From an uncultured Rhodospirillales bacterium (lineage in GTDB: Bacteria > Pseudomonadota > Alphaproteobacteria > Azospirillales > Azospirillaceae): a DNA stretch of 64,000 bases. The DNA is taken from positions 152,922 to 216,921 of the forward strand of contig CAIYNU010000006.1 in assembly GCA_903927615.1 (NCBI GenBank). The letters run 5' to 3'. Under the pieces are notes generated by a model. That model saw only the letters and a list, made by a program, of their open reading frames with translations. It did no database searches and had not been told where the DNA came from. Positions 15,952 to 25,253 of the stretch are shown here, in pieces. Numbering within the stretch: the first letter of the stretch is position 1; the number at the start of each line of letters is the position of its first letter. The position numbers and the translations under genes were made by a program.

Positions 15952-16809
15952 TTAGCGCCAGCCGGTATCCAGCAGAACCACCACAAACAGCGCCGCCAGG
16001 TACTGCATGGAGGCAAAGAAGTTGCGCCGGGCCCACAGCCGGTTGGGAACCTTCACCAGTTGCCAGTTACACCACAGCAACAGGACGCCCAGCATCATCG
16101 ACAGCACCCCGTAAATCTCGCCCAACTCGCCCAGCCACCAGGGCAGCGCCGCCACCGCCACCATCAGCAGGCTGTTGGCGAAGATCACCCGGGCGGTGAC
16201 GGCGTCGCCGGCCAGGACCGGCAGCATCGGCAGCCCGGCCCGGGCGTAATCGTCCTTGATCATGATCGCCAGCGCCCAAAAATGGCTCGGCGTCCACAAA
16301 AACAGCACCGTCGCCAGTAACATCGGCAACAGCATCCGTTCGGGGTCCACCGCCGCCGCCCCGGCCAGCACCGCAAAGCTACCGGCCGCGCCCCCGATCA
16401 CGATGTTGAGCCAGGTCCGGCGCTTCAGCCAGACCGTGTAGACGATGGCATAAAAGAACACGCCGAGAAACAGGTGCAGGGCGACCATGGGGTTGAAGGC
16501 CAGCCAGGCCAGGGTCAGTCCGGCCACCAGCAACACCGCCGCGATCACCAGCACCCATTCCGGATGAGCCAGCGCGTTGCTGGCTAACGGACGGTTGCGG
16601 GTCCGCTGCATGTGCCGGTCGATGTCGCGATCATACCAGTGATTGAAGATCGAGGCCGCCGCCGATCCCAACATCATCGCCACGGATAACACCGCAACCT
16701 GGCCACCGTCGAAATGATGGGCGATGGCGCAATACCCCATAACCGCGCTTAACGCGATCATGACGCCGATACGCATCTTGAAAAGCTCGATATAGGAGCG
16801 AATGGGCAT
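15952..16809 (-). CDS. ctaB: Protohaem IX farnesyltransferase (haem O synthase)
   Basis: The 285-residue UbiA-superfamily protein moves the farnesyl group of farnesyl diphosphate onto haem B to make haem O, the precursor of haem A for cytochrome oxidase. The conserved first aspartate-rich motif is clear (NHWYDRDIDRHMQRTRNRP, about residues 57-75), and the second loop motif includes IMIKDDYARAGLPMLPV. About nine membrane helices are visible. It stands alone here rather than in an operon with cox genes. The next haem A gene (ctaA) is 33 kb away, beside an unusual oxidase. The family is certain; the link to that oxidase is inferred. Confidence 0.95.
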   Translation of the reverse strand: MPIRSYIELFKMRIGVMIALSAVMGYCAIAHHFDGGQVAVLSVAMMLGSAAASIFNHWYDRDIDRHMQRTRNRPLASNALAHPEWVLVIAAVLLVAGLTLAWLAFNPMVALHLFLGVFFYAIVYTVWLKRRTWLNIVIGGAAGSFAVLAGAAAVDPERMLLPMLLATVLFLWTPSHFWALAIMIKDDYARAGLPMLPVLAGDAVTARVIFANSLLMVAVAALPWWLGELGEIYGVLSMMLGVLLLWCNWQLVKVPNRLWARRNFFASMQYLAALFVVVLLDTGWR

Positions 16810-16855
16810 GCTCTGTTCTCGTCTGGACCGATTGCTGGAGCCGGCGCCGCTGGAT

Positions 16856-16887
16856 GCCTGAGAGACGATCAGCCTGAGAGACTATCA
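16856..16887. repeat. Tandem repeat, 16-bp unit x2, upstream of ctaB
   Basis: GCCTGAGAGACGATCA is followed immediately by GCCTGAGAGACTATCA. The repeat sits 47-78 bp upstream of the ctaB start, where a regulator could bind, but it may be another slippage duplication. Confidence 0.6.
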
Positions 16888-17050
16888 TGGGTGTGGTAAG
16901 AACGGATCAAACGCCGATTGACCGGACCAAGGGGCCGGGGGCCGTTCCCCGCCCGGTTTCCACCGCCACTGTACGCCTTTTGAGAGCCGGAGGGAGAGCA
17001 ATCGACGGCCGGCTTGGGCTCTTCCGGGACGTCAATCCGGTGCCGACCGG

Positions 17051-17944
17051 TTACTGCTCGCCCAGCCCGGTTTCGCCGCGGGCCACCCGCCAGAGATACT
17101 GGCCATAGCTGGTTTTGCTCAGGCGCTCGGCCTGGCGTTCGACCTCGGCGACGGTGACGAAGCCCTTTTGCAGGGCGATTTCCTCGGGGCAGGCGATTTT
17201 CAGGCCCTGGCGACGCTCGATGGTGCGGACGAACTCCGAGGCTTCGTGCAGGCTGTCGGGGGTGCCCGTGTCAAGCCAGGCGAAGCCGCGGCCGAGGCGA
17301 ACCACCTCAAGCTGTCCGCGTTCGAGATAGGCCCGGTTCACGTCGGTGATCTCCAACTCGCCGCGCGGCGACGGCCGCAGCGCCGCGGCGATCTCCACCA
17401 CCTGGCGATCATAGAAATAAAGGCCGGTCACCGCCCAATTGGAGCGCGGCCGGGCCGGCTTTTCTTCGATATTGAGCGGACGATGGCTGCGGTCCAGTTC
17501 CACCACCCCGTAAGCGGTGGGGTCCGCCACCGGATAGGCAAAAACCCGGCCGCCCTGGGTCAGCCCCGCCGCTTCCACCAACAGGGCGGTCAGGCCATGC
17601 CCGTAAAAGATGTTGTCGCCCAGCACAAGCGCGCAACAGTCGTCGCCGATAAAGTCCCGGCCGATCAGGAACGCCTGGGCCAGGCCTTCGGGGCGGGGTT
17701 GCCCGGCGTAAGACAGGGCAAGCCCCCACTGGCTGCCGTCGCCCAGCACCGTCTGATAGCGGGGCTGATCCTCGGGCGTGGTGATCACCAGAATCTCGCG
17801 GATGCCGGCCAGCATCAGGGTCGACAGCGGATAATAGATCATCGGCTTGTCGTAAATCGGCAGCAACTGCTTGGTGATGGCATAGGTGAGCGGATAGAGC
17901 CGGGTGCCGGAGCCGCCGGCCAGGATGATGCCCTTCATGCCCAT
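17051..17944 (-). CDS. rmlA: Glucose-1-phosphate thymidylyltransferase
   Basis: The protein makes dTDP-glucose from dTTP and glucose-1-phosphate, the first step of dTDP-rhamnose synthesis. It begins [18 protein letters not shown] (nucleotide-binding loop) and contains [25 protein letters not shown] and a C-terminal [17 protein letters not shown] block, all characteristic of RmlA/RfbA. I start at ATG 17944 because AAGGGG lies eight bases upstream; ATG 17938 is possible. At 297 residues it is full length. rmlB, rmlC and rmlD are not nearby, so it is either a lone gene or part of a dispersed pathway that feeds the glycosyltransferases here. Confidence 0.95.
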   Translation of the reverse strand: MGMKGIILAGGSGTRLYPLTYAITKQLLPIYDKPMIYYPLSTLMLAGIREILVITTPEDQPRYQTVLGDGSQWGLALSYAGQPRPEGLAQAFLIGRDFIGDDCCALVLGDNIFYGHGLTALLVEAAGLTQGGRVFAYPVADPTAYGVVELDRSHRPLNIEEKPARPRSNWAVTGLYFYDRQVVEIAAALRPSPRGELEITDVNRAYLERGQLEVVRLGRGFAWLDTGTPDSLHEASEFVRTIERRQGLKIACPEEIALQKGFVTVAEVERQAERLSKTSYGQYLWRVARGETGLGEQ

Positions 17945-18087
17945 ATGCCCAACCCCTTGTTTTTTAACAATCATTGTTGAATGGCGGCGCAACCTCGCCA
18001 GACCGCGGGTTTCGGCCTCTTCCGCAACATGCTTTTAGGGCGACGGGAGCGGGTTTTCAAGGGCTGGACAGAGGATGCCAAGGGGTC

Positions 18088-18110
18088 CCAAGGGGGCGTT
18101 GCCCCCTTGG
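18088..18110. terminator. Perfect 10-bp hairpin, probable terminator or repeat copy
   Basis: CCAAGGGGGC and GCCCCCTTGG surround a GTT loop, 23 bp beyond the stop of the Sel1-SPOR gene. It could end the long pilus transcript. There is no following T-run, and the core belongs to the dispersed hairpin family. Confidence 0.5.
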
Positions 18111-18132
18111 GGTGTCAGTCGACAAGGTGCGG

Positions 18133-19002
18133 TTACTTTAACAGCGGGATGATGGCGCTCTGAAGGTGGAACTCGCCGTTGACCTTGCGGGCCGCCGCTT
18201 CCGCCGCCCGAATGGTGCCATAGGGGCCGATCCGGAACCGGTGGTAACTGTTGCCCTGAACCTCCACCACCTTGTCTTCAAAGCCCAGACCAAGCTTGTC
18301 AAGCTCGGCCCGCACCCCCTTGATGTTTTCGCTCTGACCGAACAGGCCGATCTGGACCTTATAGAATTCCCCCAACCGATGCGGGGTCAAGGCCGCGGCC
18401 GGATGCACCTTGACGTCCATCGATCCGGGCGACGGGGTCGCCGTTCCGGGCGCCGACGCCAGATCGATCTTCCTCTGGGCCTGCCGTTCCACATGGATGC
18501 GCAGGGAATATTCCTGGGCCAGGGCCTGGCCCTCGATAATCTCCTTGTCGTGGCCGGCCTGCTTCAGGCTGTCGCTCAACCGGGTCAGGTTATCGTTGGC
18601 GATGGTGCTGCTCTGGCCGTCATTCTGAGCCGCCGCCAAGGCGTACCAGGCGTAAGCGACCACCGGATTGGCGGGCTGAACTTGGCCCTTTTCGTAGATC
18701 AGGCCAAGGTTGTTCTGGCTGTCGGAATTCCCCAAATAGGCCGAGCGCAAATAGGAGCGATAGGCTTCAAGGTAATTTTGCGGCTTGCCCTTGCCTTCAT
18801 ACCACATGGTGCCGATCCAGAACTGGGCGCGCGCATCGCCCTGTTTGGCCAGCTTGTCGAACATGACAAATGCGTCACGGTATTCACCATGCTGATAAGT
18901 GGTCAACGCATCAGCATAGTAATCCGCTTTCGCCGGAGCCGCCAGGCACAAAGACAAAGCCAAGGCTGCCGGGATGCACGCCAGTGTATTTCTTGCTTTC
19001 AT
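18133..19002 (-). CDS. Periplasmic Sel1-repeat protein with C-terminal SPOR domain
   Basis: 289 residues. A signal peptide (ALALSLCLAAPAKA) is followed by two to three Sel1-like repeats (DARAQFWIGTMWYEGKGKPQ, DSQNNLGLIYEKGQVQ). The last 75 residues form a SPOR domain (FYKVQIGLFGQSENIKG to YGTIRAAEAAARKV). SPOR domains bind denuded septal peptidoglycan. The gene closes the pilus operon, 26 bp after the PilO-PilP-like gene. A role in anchoring or positioning the machine at the cell wall is inferred. Confidence 0.82.
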   Translation of the reverse strand: MKARNTLACIPAALALSLCLAAPAKADYYADALTTYQHGEYRDAFVMFDKLAKQGDARAQFWIGTMWYEGKGKPQNYLEAYRSYLRSAYLGNSDSQNNLGLIYEKGQVQPANPVVAYAWYALAAAQNDGQSSTIANDNLTRLSDSLKQAGHDKEIIEGQALAQEYSLRIHVERQAQRKIDLASAPGTATPSPGSMDVKVHPAAALTPHRLGEFYKVQIGLFGQSENIKGVRAELDKLGLGFEDKVVEVQGNSYHRFRIGPYGTIRAAEAAARKVNGEFHLQSAIIPLLK

Positions 19003-19028
19003 GTGATTTACCCCAAATTAGCCTAGTG

Positions 19029-19844
19029 TCATGGCTTCTTGAGCCCGGATGAGCGGAATCTCAGGACATAGCGATCGGTGCCATGCTCGGTTTTGCGCTC
19101 GAGCTGGACCCGATCATTGAGCACCGCGGTGACCGTCATGTTTTCCAGTTGATCGCCTTTGCGGATGTCCTTGTTGTCGACCGTCGCCACCTGCTCCTCG
19201 CCGATCCGCCCGATACCCGACAACTTGTAAATCCAGGTCAGATCAATTTCGGTGGTGACCACCTTGTTGATGTAGGTGAACCGTTGGAACGGATTGCGCC
19301 GGTCCGGGGCTTCGGCCGCTTCCCGCAACGCGGCGATGCGGGAACTCTCCAGTTCCTTGGCGTCATGGCGCGGCGTGATGGTGAACTCGATCGCGTGCAC
19401 CGGCGTCTTCTTGGTGTTGTCATACGGGTGGATTTGCAAGTCGTTGATGGCAACGTCGAGCGATTCCAGGCGCATGATGAACTTGAGGAAGGTATAGAAG
19501 TCGGTGGTGATCTTGATGGTAAATTTGATATTGCGATCCTTGGACGGGATCAATTCGTTGACGATGACGTTGGTCTGATGGGCGATGGCGTTGATGCGCT
19601 TCAGGAAGGCGGGCAGACTGTGAATCACCTGTTCTGCGCCGGTCTGCCGATCCTCCGCCATCTTGGCCTGAATCACCGCCAGGACCTGATTATCCTTTCT
19701 GATGATGTCCGCAATGATGGCGGCGTCGGAGCGCGCCACCGTCGCCGGACTGATCAGCACCGAATAGAGCAAGGCCGCGAGCGCCGTCAGGAGGAAGACC
19801 ACCGAAACAACGAAGGGCTGATATTTCCGGATAAAGGCGTCCAT
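19029..19844 (-). CDS. PilO-like inner-membrane protein fused to a PilP-like domain
   Basis: 271 residues. One N-terminal membrane helix (FVVSVVFLLTALAALLYSVLI) is followed by a coiled coil and a ferredoxin-like region (residues 60-150), the PilO/MshJ plan. After a linker with NPFQRF, residues 190-270 resemble PilP/MshK/GspC homology regions: IYKLSGIGRIGEEQVATVDN and IRKGDQLENMTVTAVLNDRV. In other bacteria PilO and PilP are separate; PilP is a lipoprotein that touches the secretin. Here one chain would span from the inner membrane to the secretin. Domain calls are by eye. Confidence 0.75.
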   Translation of the reverse strand: MDAFIRKYQPFVVSVVFLLTALAALLYSVLISPATVARSDAAIIADIIRKDNQVLAVIQAKMAEDRQTGAEQVIHSLPAFLKRINAIAHQTNVIVNELIPSKDRNIKFTIKITTDFYTFLKFIMRLESLDVAINDLQIHPYDNTKKTPVHAIEFTITPRHDAKELESSRIAALREAAEAPDRRNPFQRFTYINKVVTTEIDLTWIYKLSGIGRIGEEQVATVDNKDIRKGDQLENMTVTAVLNDRVQLERKTEHGTDRYVLRFRSSGLKKP

Positions 19845-19878
19845 GATTCACCTCGAAGCCAATAAAATTGCGCGCGAC

Positions 19879-21900
19879 TTAGTGGCCTCCGTTGGGAGCC
19901 ATGCCGGGGATTCGTTGGAGCTGCTGGTTGTGCTGCTCCGTCGCCTGTTTCATGGCATCGATGCCGCCGGTTCCGCCCGAGGCGGCCGAGGTGTTGATGA
20001 CTTCCTGCCGCTTGGCTTCGTCATACCAGGCTTCGATGGTGAACCGGACCACCTGATCGGACTCGGCGGTGTCAATGGACAGCCCTTCGAACGTAATGTC
20101 TCTGAAGTCACTCATGAACTGGTTCTGGTCGTTCTGAAGCGCCTCGATGTATTCGGCGATTTTCTGGATGTGACCGTCGGTCGACGGCAGCACCGCCCCT
20201 TCCATCACCAGCTTTTTGGTGCTCAGCGATGTCTTGTCGATGCTTCGGGTTTCGGTGGTCAGGTAGAGATCGGTCAACCAGATTTCATTGGTCAGATGGT
20301 TGGACAAGGCGATGATCTTTTCGGTCCACAGCACTTTGTCCACGTCTTCGGCCGCGTGATACTGGACCCCGCCGCTGGCCACCGCCAGATGGCGTTGGGC
20401 GTTGTCCGTGACCACGGTGTTGAGGGCGCCCACTTGATTCAGCAGCTTGCTGTGGGCATCGTTATAGCTGTTGAACAGCAGATAGCCGACGCCGAACACG
20501 ATAATGCCCAGGGCCGCGAACCCCTGCTGATCGGCCCGGGCGGCGTCGTTGGGGGCTCCGGCCTCGCCGTCGCCCGGGGCCTTGCCGCCGTTCAGAAGCG
20601 CGCGCAGTTGGGTCAGCGCCGAGGGCTTGGCCGGCGCCGCCGCCGCGCCGCGCCGGCCGCGGGTGGTGGTGGACGAGCGGCGCTGTTGCTGCGGCTGGGC
20701 CTGTTCCCGGGCCGCGACCTCGCGGCGAACCTCGTCGGCCGGGCGGAACTGCTGGTTTTGGAAGGTGTAGGTGACGGCGCCGATCCGCAGGTCGCCGGTG
20801 GCCTCGGACAGCAGATTGAGCGGCACCTCGACCGGATAGGCCTGAATCAGATCCAGGATCGACCGGTCGACGAACTGCACGGTGAGCGGTGACGGCCCGT
20901 GGGTCAGGGTGTCGTGCAACAGCCGTTCCAGCCCGCGGACCCGCTCCACATCGCCGAAAATGTCCATGACCACGGGGCGGCCGGCGCACCGCTGTTCCTC
21001 GAAGAAGGCCAGCGAGGCGGCGATGTCGGTCAGGAAGCCCCGGATCGGTTCGCCCAGGATGCGCTCGGCCGGACTGCTGGTCAGGCTGGCCAGGGTGTCC
21101 TCGACCCCGCCGATGCGCAGGTCGGAAATCAGGTCCTGTTCGGCCAGCGACCGCATGGCTTCTTCGTGGGACACGCCGCTGCCCTGGGCCAGCAGGCGGC
21201 CCAGGGTGCCGACGCCGAACGGCAGCACCCGCCGGGTCACGGCGCCGATGGCCGGGTTGGACAGCAGCAGGGTGCTGGACAAGGCGCCGATCTGAAGCGC
21301 CACCGCCGGGCCGGACCGGTTGCCGCTGTGGGCCTGGCGGATCATCAGGTCGGAATGGGGCGTGACCGAGCGCACCTTGAGCGCCAACCGGTCGAGCCGC
21401 GACAGGTAGGCGCCCAGCCGGGTCGCGTCGATGAAGGCGATGACGCCGCCGCTGGCCTTGGCCAGCCCCCGATCGCTGGGCCCGAATTTGGCAAGACCGA
21501 AGGACACGCTGCGGCAGCGCAGATTGGCCCGGCCGAATTCATGCAGGGTGGCGGTGGACGCCGACGAAAAGACGTCGGGCAGCATGTCCTGATACAGCAC
21601 CTTGGGGTCGCCGAGGATCACGCGGATATCGGCGATCCGGTGGGGTTCGTGCTGGCGCAGGCTCAGGCCGGCGATCCGGAACATCTGTTCGATCGCCTGC
21701 TCGGAACTGTGGTCCTTGGGCAGATCGGCCAGGGCCTTGGCCGCCTCCCCCTGGTCGGTGATGAACCGGGTCTCGTGTTCATGGTGCTTGTCGACCAGCG
21801 CCGCCTGCCAACCGTCGTCGGTGACGTACAGGTACACCAGGAACCGCCCCTCACCCGCCTGCGCCTCCTCCGCCTCGCGCTTCTTGAATAGCTTGAACAT
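19879..21900 (-). CDS. PilM-PilN-like fusion of the pilus assembly platform
   Basis: 673 residues. The N-terminal 380 residues resemble the actin-like PilM/MshI fold (with YVTDDGWQAALVDK and a phosphate-loop-like LQIGALSSTLLLS). A low-complexity linker (QPQQQRRSSTTTRGRRG) is followed by one membrane helix near residues 463-480 (FAALGIIVFGVGYLLF) and a PilN-like periplasmic domain (SNHLTNEIWLTDLYL, ITFEGLSIDTAES). PilM binds the cytoplasmic tail of PilN, so fusion fixes this contact. It follows the PilX-like gene by 42 bp and precedes the PilO-PilP gene by 34 bp. Confidence 0.75.
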   Translation of the reverse strand: MFKLFKKREAEEAQAGEGRFLVYLYVTDDGWQAALVDKHHEHETRFITDQGEAAKALADLPKDHSSEQAIEQMFRIAGLSLRQHEPHRIADIRVILGDPKVLYQDMLPDVFSSASTATLHEFGRANLRCRSVSFGLAKFGPSDRGLAKASGGVIAFIDATRLGAYLSRLDRLALKVRSVTPHSDLMIRQAHSGNRSGPAVALQIGALSSTLLLSNPAIGAVTRRVLPFGVGTLGRLLAQGSGVSHEEAMRSLAEQDLISDLRIGGVEDTLASLTSSPAERILGEPIRGFLTDIAASLAFFEEQRCAGRPVVMDIFGDVERVRGLERLLHDTLTHGPSPLTVQFVDRSILDLIQAYPVEVPLNLLSEATGDLRIGAVTYTFQNQQFRPADEVRREVAAREQAQPQQQRRSSTTTRGRRGAAAAPAKPSALTQLRALLNGGKAPGDGEAGAPNDAARADQQGFAALGIIVFGVGYLLFNSYNDAHSKLLNQVGALNTVVTDNAQRHLAVASGGVQYHAAEDVDKVLWTEKIIALSNHLTNEIWLTDLYLTTETRSIDKTSLSTKKLVMEGAVLPSTDGHIQKIAEYIEALQNDQNQFMSDFRDITFEGLSIDTAESDQVVRFTIEAWYDEAKRQEVINTSAASGGTGGIDAMKQATEQHNQQLQRIPGMAPNGGH

Positions 21901-21942
21901 GGTCTCCTCGTCGGTCGGCTGGGGGTGGTCGGTGGGGTGGGG

Positions 21943-22872
21943 TTAGTTGGTGGGGGTCATGGGGATCGGGGCATTGCGCATAAGAAATTGAATCTTGGCT
22001 ATACCCTCATAAGGGGTGGTGCCGGATAGAACTGGTGTTGCCAATCCAGAAGAGACCGTTCCACATCCGACATAGTAGTACTTGCTCGTGCCTGTATCCA
22101 ATACACTGTCATCAACACAGAATCCAACGGTCAGACGATCAGCGCGATCCTTCAGATCGGAAAGCACGGGTATCGTTCCACTATCAGTCACGGATATATC
22201 GACCCGTAAATCACGATCATTATTCGGGAGCGCAAGAATGCCATGATCTCTCACCAAAGCCTGTATCGTAATGAAATAAGGGTTTGCGGTGTCCGTAGCT
22301 GAAACATTGGTCTGTTGTGGATACACCCAACGTCGAAACCCTGGTGAGGCAAAAGTTGGCGCATTTCCCTGCGAGTCCAACTGAATTTCGACCCTTTTGG
22401 GAGTTAACGTTGCATCACCGTCTAAGTAGCTTTGCAAACTGCGCGCCGGATATCCGGTCGGACTTACTGCCGGAAAGGCGTTATTGGTTGCGGTGAAAGG
22501 AAGACTGGTATTAACGGCTGCATCATCAAAGCATGCTATCGGCGTATTGTTTTGGTCACACTTACTCGCCCAGCTTGCAGCGGTGCCGGTGCTCATACCA
22601 CAAAAATAGTCTGTATTAGAATGTGAACTATTAGTGTTGTCGGTATCGCCACAGAGTCCCTGCCCACCAACCCGGCTAAACATATAATTGACATGCCCCA
22701 TCATCGCCCAATAGGTCCGGACATCGACCAGACTGGCTTCCACCTCGTTTTCTTCGGATGTTAGAAAATAGTTGGTGAGCGTGCCGGCCATCAACATAAT
22801 TATGGCCATAATGACCATGACGGTCAGTAACACCGCGCCACGCTGTTTGACTTTTGCTCGTGCGCACGTCAT
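21943..22872 (-). CDS. PilX/MshP-like pilus-associated protein
   Basis: 309 residues. The N-terminus RGAVLLTVMVIMAIIMLMAG is like the type IV prepilin transmembrane helix but lacks the usual GFTLIE with Glu5, as in PilX-type proteins. The body is cysteine-containing (CGDTDNTN, CGMSTG, CDQNN, CFDD) and serine/threonine/asparagine-rich. Its ATG overlaps the stop of the PilW-like gene (ATGA), so they are coupled. The DNA is more AT-rich than the flanking platform genes, as often seen for fast-evolving pilus subunits. Confidence 0.75.
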   Translation of the reverse strand: MTCARAKVKQRGAVLLTVMVIMAIIMLMAGTLTNYFLTSEENEVEASLVDVRTYWAMMGHVNYMFSRVGGQGLCGDTDNTNSSHSNTDYFCGMSTGTAASWASKCDQNNTPIACFDDAAVNTSLPFTATNNAFPAVSPTGYPARSLQSYLDGDATLTPKRVEIQLDSQGNAPTFASPGFRRWVYPQQTNVSATDTANPYFITIQALVRDHGILALPNNDRDLRVDISVTDSGTIPVLSDLKDRADRLTVGFCVDDSVLDTGTSKYYYVGCGTVSSGLATPVLSGTTPYEGIAKIQFLMRNAPIPMTPTN

Positions 22873-23585
22873 GGCGGTACCTGATCAATTAAATTGGTGA
22901 GGGCGGTCCAATAGACCGTTGATATTTCATCATCGGCCACATGATTGTTGCCATAGAATAGGGGGTTATATAGGTCAAATACAACCTCTTGTATATTTTG
23001 ACTGAAACCTCTCGTATTAGGGGTGGTCATCCGAAGGTACCCAGTCACATTCATATCTTGTCCGGTGACGCACCCAAAAACTGGTTGATTGGTGCCGGTG
23101 CAGGTGACCGTCACGGTCGGGACAGTGTCACTTGATAAAACATCGCTTTCTTGCACAGTTTGAGAAAAACTCGAAATCGCGGCATCGGTCGGCGGTAGCC
23201 CAAAAGTATCTTGTGGTGGTCCCCAAGCAGACACCCCTGATCTCAAGTCTGACGGAATTGACCATCCATCACCTTTTTCTACATTATTTCGCCCCCGCAA
23301 GCCAAATATATATTTGTAATTAACGTCAGTCGCTGGAGTGACAGCCGAACTCGTGCTGATATTAACCCCAGTTCGAAAGCCGCCAAGCGCAACTATATCA
23401 AACATCATCCGTGCTTGGCGGTTGAGTTCGGCCTTGTTCATCATGGCATCGGCGTTGCCGATGGCGTCGATGAACAGGCTGGCCAGGACCATCATCAGGA
23501 TCAAGCCGATGGTCATTGACATCATCAGCTCAATGAGCGTGAAGCCGGTTTGACTGTGATGCCGCAAGGGAAGCATGCTCGTCAT
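22869..23585 (-). CDS. PilW/MshO-like minor prepilin
   Basis: 238 residues. A short basic leader ending QTG is followed by FTLIELMMSMTIGLILMMVL, a class III prepilin signal cut after Gly and methylated on Phe by the prepilin peptidase encoded at 34502. The later region, with C-x-C spacing and a C-terminal VYWTALTNLIDQ, resembles PilW. Its start and stop both overlap neighbours by four bases. The N-terminal third is GC-rich and the body AT-richer. Confidence 0.85.
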   Translation of the reverse strand: MTSMLPLRHHSQTGFTLIELMMSMTIGLILMMVLASLFIDAIGNADAMMNKAELNRQARMMFDIVALGGFRTGVNISTSSAVTPATDVNYKYIFGLRGRNNVEKGDGWSIPSDLRSGVSAWGPPQDTFGLPPTDAAISSFSQTVQESDVLSSDTVPTVTVTCTGTNQPVFGCVTGQDMNVTGYLRMTTPNTRGFSQNIQEVVFDLYNPLFYGNNHVADDEISTVYWTALTNLIDQVPP

Positions 23586-24481
23586 GACTTGCGCTTTCCG
23601 ACGATGGTCTCGGCGGTGATGGTCTCCACCGGCGTGTCCGGGATCGGAACGCCCACCTTTTGAGTTGGGTCAAATCGGAAGGGGTAGTCAATATAAACGG
23701 TCAAGAAATAGCATGCGGTTAGATAGCAAGGACTGGTTGCCGTCGTCGGCGTGGGGGCACCAGTGCAGTCTTTAGCCGTAGGATAATAAGTATCATTGAT
23801 ACTGTATGTATTCGGCATTAGACAATAATCCCAGCTTAACTGGCCGACGATTTGATGAGCCTGATCAAGCCAGACGAAATTCCGCCGCGAAGCCCCCGTC
23901 CCCGTCATCAGGATATTGGTATAAACTGCTTGAGCGGTTGGTGGCGTTCCAGTTCCATTTGGCAAGCCTCCGTCTGGCGAAACCAACGTTTCGAAGGTTG
24001 TCAAATCGGCAGCAACCCCAGCATCAAGAACATATGACAATGCAGTTGTTGGGGCGCCTGGTGTATTTTTCCCAATGTTATAAACTCTACGGTTTGCTGC
24101 CTGTCCATTGGGATAGCTGTTGGTCGGTGTCGTGGATAAGAACGAGCCGGCATAGGCAGAGATAGCTTCAGTATAGGCAGGATTATTTTGTGTATAGTCG
24201 ACCCCGATGTCCAGTGGAGGTGTTTGTATGGTTGGATCGGTAATTGTAACGGGGGGGGGTCCGGCAACGGAACTGCTGTAGTTATACAACCCCACCAACC
24301 GCTCCATCTCGCCGTTCAGGCGAAAGATGGCCTTCTGGCGGTAGACCAGACTGTCGAATTGGGCGGCCACCACGGTCCACAGTGCGCTCATGCCGATCAT
24401 CAGCACCATCGTCAGCGCGAAGGCAACCATCACCTCGATCAGGGTAAAGCCGGACTGACGGCGGGTAGCGGGGCGGGGCAT
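23582..24481 (-). CDS. Minor prepilin, PilV/MshD-like
   Basis: 299 residues from ATG 24481; the open frame is much longer upstream, but only this Met precedes the prepilin signal. The leader MPRPATRRQSG is followed by FTLIEVMVAFALTMVLMIGM. The body is AT-richer and contains a long Thr/Pro region and a C-terminal cysteine group (CLMPNTYS, CTGAPT, CYLTACYFLTV). Proteins with FTLIEVMVA starts usually act as pilus-tip or assembly initiators. Overlaps the PilW-like start by four bases. Confidence 0.82.
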   Translation of the reverse strand: MPRPATRRQSGFTLIEVMVAFALTMVLMIGMSALWTVVAAQFDSLVYRQKAIFRLNGEMERLVGLYNYSSSVAGPPPVTITDPTIQTPPLDIGVDYTQNNPAYTEAISAYAGSFLSTTPTNSYPNGQAANRRVYNIGKNTPGAPTTALSYVLDAGVAADLTTFETLVSPDGGLPNGTGTPPTAQAVYTNILMTGTGASRRNFVWLDQAHQIVGQLSWDYCLMPNTYSINDTYYPTAKDCTGAPTPTTATSPCYLTACYFLTVYIDYPFRFDPTQKVGVPIPDTPVETITAETIVGKRKS

Positions 24482-24495
24482 GGCGGGGGCCGGGC

Positions 24496-25236
24496 TCAAT
24501 TGTTCAGGGCGTCGGAAAGGGTCACGCCGCCAAACCAGATCAGACCGGTGGTGGTGGCGTTGAGGGTGGTGCTGGCGTCGGTGCCGTCCTGCGCCTGGGG
24601 ATAGCTCATCACCAGCACCCGGCCTTCGCTGCCCCTGCCGCCGACCGCCGAGCTGAGAACCCAATTCTCCGGCGTCATCTTGGGCGTAGCGGTGGGATAA
24701 CTGGCGGTGCTGCATGTGACGGTGGGGTTGGTCGACGGTGTGACACTGGTCGGATCGGTGGGTTGGGTCCCCGGTGCCCGCAACACCGCGACGACCTGGA
24801 ATTGCGGCGCATGTCCCGTTACATTCATGTCCAGGGTATTGATCATGGCGCCGAAGTCGGTGTCGCTGGTGCTCAAGCTGCCGCCATCGTAATTTCCGCA
24901 TGACCATGTCGACGTGCCGACGCACATCACCATGAAACAGAAATCGCCGGCGTCATGGAGATCCAGCCCCAGTTTCTGTTGCAGTTGCTGCTCGTTGCCG
25001 GTGGCCAGATAATAGCCGGTGCGGTTGAAGTGCATCCGCTCCTTGGCCTTAATGGCCTCCATCAACGGCACCGCCTGCTTGAGGTTGCCCTGGAGCATAT
25101 AGCTGGCGAAATAGGGCAGGCCGACCGCTGCCAGGATACCGACGATGGCGATCACCACCATCAGTTCGATCAGGGTAAAGCCGGCCAAGCCGCGCCGCCG
25201 GGCCGTCCACTTCGCCGCCTGATTGTCCGTCGCCAT
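24496..25236 (-). CDS. Type IV prepilin (PilE/GspG-like)
   Basis: 246 residues from ATG 25236. The leader ends GLAG, followed by FTLIELMVVIAIVGILAAVG and a helix continuing QGNLKQAVPLMEAIKAKERMH, the classic pilin N-terminal helix. The C-terminal domain has a cysteine set (CFMVMCVG, CGNYDG, CSTAS). It is longer than a typical PilE (about 150 residues). It lies directly after the GspF gene (17 bp) and before the other minor pilins. Confidence 0.88.
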   Translation of the reverse strand: MATDNQAAKWTARRRGLAGFTLIELMVVIAIVGILAAVGLPYFASYMLQGNLKQAVPLMEAIKAKERMHFNRTGYYLATGNEQQLQQKLGLDLHDAGDFCFMVMCVGTSTWSCGNYDGGSLSTSDTDFGAMINTLDMNVTGHAPQFQVVAVLRAPGTQPTDPTSVTPSTNPTVTCSTASYPTATPKMTPENWVLSSAVGGRGSEGRVLVMSYPQAQDGTDASTTLNATTTGLIWFGGVTLSDALNN

Positions 25237-25253
25237 GGCGTGTCTTCCCTTTG

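Noticed and set aside
23582-24925. 447-codon reading of the PilV-like gene
   Set aside because: The first 148 codons overlap the upstream pilin gene in another frame and are His/Arg-rich; only the ATG at 24481 precedes a prepilin signal.
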